Assembly (NCBI GenBank): GCA_900547655.1
Contig: URHQ01000019.1
Span: forward strand, 1-27,551
Length of the DNA stretch: 27,551 nucleotides
Origin: an uncultured Collinsella sp.
GTDB lineage: Bacteria > Actinomycetota > Coriobacteriia > Coriobacteriales > Coriobacteriaceae
Direction of reading: 5' to 3'
Positions 22,267 to 27,551 of the stretch are shown here, one piece after another (position 1 is the stretch's first letter; the number at the start of each line of letters is the position of its first letter). Made by a program: the position numbers and the translations under genes. The notes beneath the pieces were generated by a model, which ran no database searches, had not been told where the DNA came from, and saw only the letters and a list, made by a program, of their open reading frames with translations.

Positions 22267-22309
22267 AAAAAGAGAACGCGGGGCGTCCGAATCGATCCGG
22301 ACGCCCCGC
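22267..22309 (-). terminator. Intrinsic terminator after pepP
   Basis: Minus-strand stem GCGGGGCGTCCG/CGGACGCCCCGC (12 bp, perfect) with an 8-base loop, then GTTCTCTTTTTA. It lies 24 bases after the aminopeptidase stop and separates it from efp. Confidence 0.93.
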
Positions 22310-22332
22310 CCCAAACTATCTACCGAAGTAGA

Positions 22333-23463
22333 CTAGCAGTCGATAACGTGCAGGTCGTGCGGGGTCTTGGTGAAGGGCTCGTAGCCGTTCTCGGTGACCA
22401 CGCCATAGTCCTCCAGGCGCACGCCGCCCACGCCGGGCAGGTAGACGCCGGGCTCCATGGTGATAACCGAGCCGACCTTGATGGTGTTCTTGCTGCGGTT
22501 GAAGTTGGGCAGCTCGTGGATATCGATACCGACACCGTGGCCCAGGCCATGGTTATAGTAATCGCCATAGCCGGCATCGCCGATGATCTTCTTGGAGAGC
22601 CTGAAGATGTCGTTGCCCTCGACGCCCGGATGGATGGCGGCGACGCACTCCTCGTGCGTACGGCGCACGAGCGCGTACAGGTCGAGCTGCTCCTGGGTGG
22701 GCTCGCCCATCACGACGGTACGAGTCATGTCGGAGCGGTAGTCGCAGTATCCCGCGCCGTAGTCCATCAGGACAAAGTCGCCCTTCTCGATCACGCGGTC
22801 GCTCGGGACGGCATGCGGGTTGGCGGTGTTGGGGCCGCTCGCGACGATGGAACCGAAGGCCAGGCTGTCGGCACCGTTGGCGAACATAAAGTTCTCGAGC
22901 TCGTTGCGTACCTGCTTCTCGGTCATACCGGGCTTAATAAAGCCGAGCATGTGCTGGAAGGCGGCATCGGTGATCGACTGCGCATGGCGCATGAGCTCGA
23001 TCTCCTCGGCGTCCTTGATGGCGCGCATCTTGCGGATGTCGTCGTGCATCAGCGGCAGCATGCAGGCGACGGAGCGGTCCTCCAGGCCGCGCTGAATGCC
23101 CTGGTAGAAATTAATCTGCATATCGTCCTCGACAGCGCAGACGCGGCACTTGTTGGCCGCAATCTTGCCGGCGACCCAACCGGGGATGGTGCCCTCGTCC
23201 ATGTCGTAGACCCAGGGGCTGCCGGCGGGCGTGTTCTCCTCAAAGCTGTTGAGGTAGCGCGAGTCGGTGTGGAACAGGCACTGGTCGGCCGTAATAAACG
23301 CAGCGTGCGGGAACTCGAAGGTGTAGTCGAAGACGCCCTTCACGCCCGTAAGCCAACGAAGGTTGGCCTCGTCGCGCACCACGATGGCGTCGTAGCCACG
23401 CTCGACCATCAGGGCACGGACACGCTCGATACGACCGGCAGGACCGGCAGCAAACTCAGACAT
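22333..23463 (-). CDS. pepP: M24 family metallopeptidase (Xaa-Pro aminopeptidase type)
   Basis: A 376-residue cytosolic peptidase that removes N-terminal residues next to proline. The N-terminal creatinase-like domain (1-about 140) precedes the pita-bread catalytic domain. The five expected metal ligands are present: Asp234 (LMDYGAG), Asp245 (YRSDMTRTV), His309 (NHGLGHGVG), Glu337 (ITMEPGVY) and Glu351 (VRLEDYG). ATG 23463 has AAGGAA five bases upstream. The gene symbol pepP/pepQ is approximate; aminopeptidase versus prolidase cannot be settled. The position next to efp is typical. Confidence 0.92.
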   Translation of the reverse strand: MSEFAAGPAGRIERVRALMVERGYDAIVVRDEANLRWLTGVKGVFDYTFEFPHAAFITADQCLFHTDSRYLNSFEENTPAGSPWVYDMDEGTIPGWVAGKIAANKCRVCAVEDDMQINFYQGIQRGLEDRSVACMLPLMHDDIRKMRAIKDAEEIELMRHAQSITDAAFQHMLGFIKPGMTEKQVRNELENFMFANGADSLAFGSIVASGPNTANPHAVPSDRVIEKGDFVLMDYGAGYCDYRSDMTRTVVMGEPTQEQLDLYALVRRTHEECVAAIHPGVEGNDIFRLSKKIIGDAGYGDYYNHGLGHGVGIDIHELPNFNRSKNTIKVGSVITMEPGVYLPGVGGVRLEDYGVVTENGYEPFTKTPHDLHVIDC

Positions 23464-23484
23464 GCAGATTCCTTTCTTGTTGTC

Positions 23485-23513
23485 TCTATAAAGACGGGAC
23501 GGGTCTCAATCAA
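23485..23513 (-). promoter_or_regulatory. Candidate pepP promoter
   Basis: Minus-strand TTGATT, 17-base spacer, TATAGA, just upstream of the pepP ribosome site. It overlaps the long stem-loop at 23496-23558, so initiation and stem formation would influence each other. Confidence 0.5.
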
Positions 23514-23558
23514 CGTACGGAATCGTATGCGATCCGCAACCGATTGAAAACCCGCCCC
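23496..23558 (-). repeat. Long imperfect stem-loop downstream of the AroB-like gene
   Basis: Outer stem GGGACGGGT/ACCCGCCCC (one mismatch), one mismatched pair, then TCAATC/GATTGA, enclosing a partly complementary 31-base loop. On the minus strand it is followed by GTCTTTA. It may act as a terminator for the upstream operon and overlaps the candidate pepP promoter. Confidence 0.55.
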
Positions 23559-23595
23559 TCAACATGATACGAAAGACGATGGATGTCAATAAATC

Positions 23596-24705
23596 TTAGA
23601 GAAGTTCTTTGCGAGAAGCCAAGTAGGCATGAGCGTGGCGCACAAGAACCTCGTCCTCAACGCTCGTTAGACGAATGGCGCCGAGCGCTGCGGGCAGCGG
23701 CAGCATGCTGCGGTTCGAGCGGGCGAACTGCTGCTTGCGGAACTCCTCGATATATGCGGCAGGCTCCAGATCGAAGGCAAGTTCCTCGATACCAAAGTCC
23801 TCCAGGCAGTCATCGACCTCAAAGACGTAATCGATATCGAAGTCGCAGGCATCATGTGCTAGGCGCGCCTCAAAGCGCATGCCCTCGGATAACAGCTGAT
23901 AGGCAGGGACCTGCGAAGCCGCATCGCCCAAGCAGGCGCGCAGGGTACGCTCCCCCGTCTTGCCAAAATCGAGCGCATGGCGGGCGCTCGGGTTCGTGGC
24001 CATCAGTACGTCCTTACGGGCAGTCTGAGACCATTGAACGGCATTGACGAGCGCGACCTCCTCGCCCGCGAGAATCTCGGGGACGGTCTCAGTAAACTGA
24101 TTCCAGCGGGACTTACTGCTCGAAAGCATGGTGCCAACAAGTACCACATAGCCGAGCTTGAGGTCCTCGGGGTCCGCCTCGCGAACAAGGTCGAGGTCAC
24201 ACACGACCAAGCCCGGTTCGGGACGGAACGCGATGGCGGGAAGCGCATTGGCCGACGAGGCGACGAGCGGCTTCATGGTCGTCGCGACCGCGAGCATGGC
24301 GTCGAAGGTCGTCGGCAGCAGCGCGCACTCGGTTCGGCCACACCACTGGTTGGCGCACCAGCTAACAACCGAGCAGGTTGCGGCATTGCCAACGGCGACA
24401 ACCAGATCGTCGCAGGTAACGCCGTTGGCAGACAGGGCGCCAAAGATCGCATCGGCATCGGCCAGCGTGGCACCAGCAGGCGAAACCTCGAGGACTAGCA
24501 GCGACACGGCAAAACCGGCGTCGACCAGCGCATGCTCGACGACCTCACCAAAACGCTCGGATGTGGCGTCGTTCCAAACGACCATCGCGCGCTTAGGCTT
24601 GCCCACAGCCGAGGCAAACATGCGCGACAACTCCTCGAACGCGCCCAATCCGACACGGACATCGACGCTGCGGTTTTGGAAATTGATCAGTTGACGGCGA
24701 ATCAT
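23596..24705 (-). CDS. AroB-like protein (3-dehydroquinate synthase fold) lacking catalytic residues
   Basis: A 369-residue protein recognisable as a 3-dehydroquinate synthase relative by its order of motifs: DDLVVAVG (usual GGG...GD region, 99-111), LPTT (130-133), AFRPEPGLVVCDLDLV (159-174, usual AFYQPxxVxxD) and LDFGKTGERT (245-254, usual LNxGHTFGHAIE). The catalytic features are missing. The NAD-binding GGGxxGD is VGNAATC, SSVGGKT is LAVATTMKP, the metal-ligand Glu in AEVIKYG is lost (GYVVLVG), GHTFGHA is GKTGERT, and the HGEAVAxGM histidine is gone (AYQLLSEGM). The frame is intact. Its ATG overlaps the aroK stop as ATGA. It may be a pseudoenzyme with another role; annotation pipelines may still call it AroB. 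Confidence 0.82.
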   Translation of the reverse strand: MIRRQLINFQNRSVDVRVGLGAFEELSRMFASAVGKPKRAMVVWNDATSERFGEVVEHALVDAGFAVSLLVLEVSPAGATLADADAIFGALSANGVTCDDLVVAVGNAATCSVVSWCANQWCGRTECALLPTTFDAMLAVATTMKPLVASSANALPAIAFRPEPGLVVCDLDLVREADPEDLKLGYVVLVGTMLSSSKSRWNQFTETVPEILAGEEVALVNAVQWSQTARKDVLMATNPSARHALDFGKTGERTLRACLGDAASQVPAYQLLSEGMRFEARLAHDACDFDIDYVFEVDDCLEDFGIEELAFDLEPAAYIEEFRKQQFARSNRSMLPLPAALGAIRLTSVEDEVLVRHAHAYLASRKELL

Positions 24706-25235
24706 AGCAGCCCACGCTCCAAAAGCATCTCGGCACAAAGGTAGGAAACGTCCTCGAAGGACTTGTTGCGAATATCAAGGGTAAGGTCGGCGGCCTGGCG
24801 ATACAGCGGACGGCGATGCTCAAACAGGCGCGCGGCATGCTCGGGAGAGCGGAAATCGGGGCGCGTGTCGGACCGACGAATCTGGCGAATCGAATCCTCG
24901 AAGTCGCCCTCGAGGTAAACGCACGTACCCATATCGTGCATCAGCTCAATATTCACCGGCGTCTCGACGATACCGCCCCCGCACGAAACCAACAGGCTGC
25001 GCTCGCTTTGGAGCGAACGGAGCGCCGAGGTCTCGAGCTCACGAAAACGATCCTCGCCCTCGGTCTCAAAAATCTCGGTTACCGACTTACCGCAACGGCG
25101 CACGACCAGTATGTCGGTATCGATAAAACGCCGCTTGAACATGGTGCCCACGTTGCGCGCGAGCGTCGATTTGCCCGCGCCCAAAAAGCCGATAAAGAAG
25201 ATATGGTCGCAGCCGTGTTTGGTGTGCTGGGACAT
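24702..25235 (-). CDS. aroK: Shikimate kinase
   Basis: A 177-residue P-loop kinase that phosphorylates shikimate with ATP. Motifs are Walker A GFLGAGKST, FIDTD (Mg/substrate Asp), EDRFRELE (shikimate-binding Arg), SCGGGIV (GGG loop), TRPDF in the lid (usually RPLL), and RRPLYRQAAD near the end. Active-site residues appear intact, in contrast to the partner gene downstream. The start at 25235 has only a weak Shine-Dalgarno (GAGGAATAGG is distant), and it follows yqeG by eight bases. It could act on a related substrate if the shikimate pathway is incomplete here. Confidence 0.9.
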   Translation of the reverse strand: MSQHTKHGCDHIFFIGFLGAGKSTLARNVGTMFKRRFIDTDILVVRRCGKSVTEIFETEGEDRFRELETSALRSLQSERSLLVSCGGGIVETPVNIELMHDMGTCVYLEGDFEDSIRQIRRSDTRPDFRSPEHAARLFEHRRPLYRQAADLTLDIRNKSFEDVSYLCAEMLLERGLL

Positions 25236-25243
25236 AGCGAGAC

Positions 25244-25741
25244 CTATTCCTCGCAGTGAAGGTCGCGCAGGGCCCGGCGCTCAAAGATACGGAAGATCTG
25301 CGTATACCACAGGTCCTGCGTCGCCTGCGGCTTTACCAGGATGGTATCGACGCCGGCGAAATTTCCGCCCCACACGTCAGTGTAGAGCTGATCACCGATC
25401 AGCACCGCCTCGTCGGCCGAGGCGCCGAGGCGCTTAAGACCCGCCTTGAGGGCAAACGGCGCCGGCTTCATGGCGTGGCTGATGGCCTCGAGCCCCAGCT
25501 CGCGTGCAGAGCTCATGACCTGGTCGCGATGCCAGTTGTTGGACACCATGCACAGCTTAAAACCTTTGGCGCGGGCGGCGTCGAGCCAAGCGGAAACCGC
25601 GGCGGGAACCTGCTCGGTGTCGCGCGGCACCAGGGTGTTATCGCGATCGAGCAGAATGGCGCGTTTGCCGTCGGCCCACAGGGTATCAAGGTCGATGCGA
25701 TCGACCGAGGCAACGTATCGTTTGGGGCTAAAAATCCTCAT
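25244..25741 (-). CDS. YqeG-family HAD IIIA phosphatase
   Basis: A 165-residue haloacid-dehalogenase-superfamily phosphatase. Motif I is LLDRDNTL (Asp32 nucleophile and Asp34), motif II is MVSNNWH, motif III uses the Lys in HAMKPAP, and motif IV is LIGDQLYTDVWGGN. It resembles YqeG of Bacillus, whose physiological substrate is not firmly known. ATG 25741 follows the mltG stop by one base; a frame reaching 25966 is only antisense-like extension within mltG. In other actinobacteria aroE and aroC tend to sit here, so this gene occupies their place. Confidence 0.88.
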   Translation of the reverse strand: MRIFSPKRYVASVDRIDLDTLWADGKRAILLDRDNTLVPRDTEQVPAAVSAWLDAARAKGFKLCMVSNNWHRDQVMSSARELGLEAISHAMKPAPFALKAGLKRLGASADEAVLIGDQLYTDVWGGNFAGVDTILVKPQATQDLWYTQIFRIFERRALRDLHCEE

Positions 25742-25742
25742 G

Positions 25743-27176
25743 CTAATTCCAAGACTGTTGATGCTCTTCGTAGGTTTGCGAGAAGTACTCCTCGTCCTGC
25801 GTAATGTAGAAATACAGGTCATCGGAGTCGGTCGGCTCAAGCGTGGCCTTGAGTGCCTCGAGCGACGGAGAGCAGATGGGCGTGGGTGGCAGACCCTCGT
25901 GCTTATAGGTGTTATACGGACTATCGCTCTGCAGGTCGTCGGCGGTAACCTCGCCACCGGTGACATACATCATGGTCGCATCGCTGTTGAGATAGCGCAG
26001 ACCGTCGAGCTTGCCGGCAAGGCGGTTGTAGAAGACCGAGGCCACGTGCGCGCGCTGGTCGGCGTTGAGGCCCTCGCGCTCAACGATAGAGGCCAAGTTG
26101 ACGATGTCGTAGTCGGACATCTCCACACCGAAGCGTTCCTTGATCTTGGCTTCGCAGCTCGCAAAGTCAAGCGACTTGTACTCGGTCTTAAACTGATCGA
26201 GCATGGCGCGAATCACGCCATCGGCCGTCGGCGAATCACCCAACGAATAGGTCTTGGGGAACAAGAAACCCTCGAGCGAGTCGTTGGCGGCGCCCTTAAG
26301 GAAGCTATAGTCGTCCACGTAGTTGGAGGCCTTGGCCTGGTTGAGGAAGTCTTCCTTAGAGATGCTGTCGTAGGCCTGGGCCACACGGTCGGCGACTTGA
26401 TCGACCGTCAGGCCCTCAGGGATAGTCAGCGCATTGGAGCCCGCGTTGGGGCCTTCCATGAGTTGCTGAACAACCTTGGTCGCATCCATGAGTGTGGTGA
26501 ACGAATAATCACCAGGCTTGAGCGACATATCGGCGTTGAGCTTTTTCACCGCCGCATAATAATCCTTGGGATTTTCGACGATATGATTCTCGGAGAGAAT
26601 CGAAGCGATGCTGTCACCCGAGGCACCATCGGGAATCGTGATAGTAACCTGCTGGCCTGCAACGACTTTCGCACCCTCACCGCCAAAGAAGCCCTTGACG
26701 GCTGGCACGACAAAGAAAACGATCGCGACAAGCGCAAGCACGGCAACAACGCCACCGATAATCATAGGCACCGGGGAGCTTTTCTTTTGAGCACCGCGAC
26801 GAGCATGCGTGTTGTAGCTCGAGCGGGTCGCCGGAGCAACGCCATGCGAACCGCGAGCGTGATGCGAATGCGATTGAGGGGCCTGAGTTCGCTGGGTAGG
26901 TGCCTGCTGCTTAAAGCGGGTACCGCCTGCAGGCTGGGCCGTACGAGCAGTGGGCTGCTGAGCCGCGTGAGAAGCCGAATGCTGAACCGAACGAGCAGAA
27001 GGCTGCTGACCCGTCCGTTGAACAGGTTGGGCCGAACGAGAGAAGGACTGCGCCGGGCGCGCGGCAGGCTGAGCTGCGCGCTGCGTCGGTTGTGCCGGAC
27101 GCTGGCCAGGCTGGGCAGGGCGCGACGCCGGCTGCTGTGTACGATTCGGCTGGCGCGGATCGGAAGCACTAGGCAT
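25743..27176 (-). CDS. mltG: Endolytic murein transglycosylase MltG with long disordered N-terminus
   Basis: A 477-residue single-pass membrane protein. Residues 1-133 are cytoplasmic, Gln/Pro/Ala/Arg/Ser-rich with repeated RPAQP-like units and many basic residues. A transmembrane helix spans about 138-161 (VPMIIGGVVAVLALV...). The extracellular YceG/MltG domain follows, with EGFLFPKTY, NLASIVEREG (catalytic Glu), VFYNRL and SPYNTYKHEGLPPTPICSP (the family usually has GLPPGPI). The enzyme cleaves nascent glycan strands. ATG 27176 has AGGAGG six bases upstream and overlaps the ruvX 3' end by eight bases. Confidence 0.93.
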   Translation of the reverse strand: MPSASDPRQPNRTQQPASRPAQPGQRPAQPTQRAAQPAARPAQSFSRSAQPVQRTGQQPSARSVQHSASHAAQQPTARTAQPAGGTRFKQQAPTQRTQAPQSHSHHARGSHGVAPATRSSYNTHARRGAQKKSSPVPMIIGGVVAVLALVAIVFFVVPAVKGFFGGEGAKVVAGQQVTITIPDGASGDSIASILSENHIVENPKDYYAAVKKLNADMSLKPGDYSFTTLMDATKVVQQLMEGPNAGSNALTIPEGLTVDQVADRVAQAYDSISKEDFLNQAKASNYVDDYSFLKGAANDSLEGFLFPKTYSLGDSPTADGVIRAMLDQFKTEYKSLDFASCEAKIKERFGVEMSDYDIVNLASIVEREGLNADQRAHVASVFYNRLAGKLDGLRYLNSDATMMYVTGGEVTADDLQSDSPYNTYKHEGLPPTPICSPSLEALKATLEPTDSDDLYFYITQDEEYFSQTYEEHQQSWN

Positions 27177-27551
27177 GCGAAACCTCCTCGTTTTTACGAT
27201 CGAGCCACGTCTGCAAAAACAGGCTGGCGGCAATCATGTCGATCTTGCCCCTCATCTGCTTTTCGTTGAGTCCCTGCTCGCGCAGGATACGCTTGGCCTC
27301 TTGCGAGGACAGACGCTCGTCCTCAAACTCCAACGGAAGATCGAGCTCGTCGGCAATCTTTTGCGCCACAGCGGCAACGCGCTCGGCCTGAGGGCCGGGC
27401 TCACCGGCCATGGTCAGGGGACGTCCGCTTACCAGGATGTCGGGCTCATAGTCCTCAACCAGGTAGCGGAACGTCTTGGCCATACCGGTGACCTCGGCAG
27501 CCGGAAGCACCTTGACAGGCATCGCCATCTTGCCATCACGGCTCGAGACGG
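27169..27551 (-). CDS. ruvX: Holliday junction resolvase-like RuvX/YqgF (5' end outside window)
   Basis: The frame is open to the window edge, so the N-terminus with the first catalytic Asp (VxALDxGxxRIG) is missing. About 127 residues remain, with PVKVL, PDILVSGRPLTMAGEPGPQA (the conserved VGxPxxxxGxxGxxA motif in variant form), FEDERLSSQEAKRIL and KIDMIAASLFLQTWL (second metal-binding Asp). The protein is linked to 16S rRNA processing in E. coli and to Holliday-junction resolution. The M at 27528 is not the true start. It overlaps mltG by eight bases. Confidence 0.9.
   Translation of the reverse strand, partial: VSSRDGKMAMPVKVLPAAEVTGMAKTFRYLVEDYEPDILVSGRPLTMAGEPGPQAERVAAVAQKIADELDLPLEFEDERLSSQEAKRILREQGLNEKQMRGKIDMIAASLFLQTWLDRKNEEVSHA

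Noticed and set aside
23584..23589. Perfect TTGACA on the minus strand
   Set aside because: The nearest TATCAT is only 14 bases away and no good -10 exists at 16-18; the TTGATT-17-TATAGA pair further on suits pepP better.
25446..27269. Plus-strand open frame (607 codons) opposite mltG and yqeG
   Set aside because: Antisense to two genes with clear family motifs; the translation shows Arg/Leu/Gly runs typical of a reverse frame.
1..27551. CRISPR array, insertion sequence or prophage
   Set aside because: No regularly spaced direct repeats, transposase, integrase or phage structural genes were seen on either strand.

Overview
The window reads as a draft-assembly contig end from a Coriobacteriia-type actinobacterium, most likely Collinsella or a close relative. 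That assignment is an inference from gene content, a moderately high GC content, and the order ruvX-mltG-...-aroK-aroB-pepP-efp-nusB, which echoes the actinobacterial aro/efp neighbourhood. No 16S or other decisive marker is present. Bases 1-28 are not genomic: they match the Illumina Nextera transposase adapter, so the first gene is artificially cut.

Layout. (1) 29-3241, plus strand: a metal-chelate/corrinoid-type ABC importer made of a 5'-truncated substrate-binding protein, a FecCD permease and an ATPase with an extra C-terminal domain. (2) 3430-7087: a radical SAM protein (plus), a convergent TetR regulator (minus) and a multi-pass membrane protein of the lysylphosphatidylglycerol-synthase TM family (minus). 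(3) 7195-8935, minus: two identical tRNA-Glu(CTC) genes with promoter and terminator, then a CCA-adding enzyme. (4) 9073-17015: a sugar phosphotransferase island on the minus strand holding fructose EIIBCA, HPr, enzyme I and two tandem PfkB-type sugar-phosphate kinases. A divergent RpiR/MurR-type regulator (plus) faces fruA across an operator-rich intergenic region. Intrinsic terminators punctuate the island. (5) 17075-22309, minus: an efp-asp23-nusB-xseB-tlyA-nadK-recN operon with several start/stop overlaps. (6) 22333-27551, minus: ruvX (cut by the window end)-mltG-yqeG-aroK-aroB-like, then pepP with its own candidate promoter.

How the parts work together. Enzyme I and HPr would pass phosphate from PEP to the fructose EIIBCA, and the PfkB kinases would phosphorylate the resulting sugar phosphate. 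The RpiR-type protein is the obvious candidate regulator. The 17-27 kb stretch is housekeeping: DNA repair, NADP synthesis, rRNA methylation and transcription, translation elongation, cell-wall synthesis, and a remnant of an aromatic amino-acid locus.

Most unusual signals. The AroB homologue has lost all three expected metal-ligand positions and its NAD-binding glycine motif while staying intact and translationally coupled to aroK. A family of intergenic palindromes occurs as two full copies and one half copy. A separate nested inverted repeat of 129 bp lies between fruA and ptsH. Both PfkB paralogues carry CAGD in place of the usual GAGD. I found no CRISPR array, integrase, transposase or phage gene.
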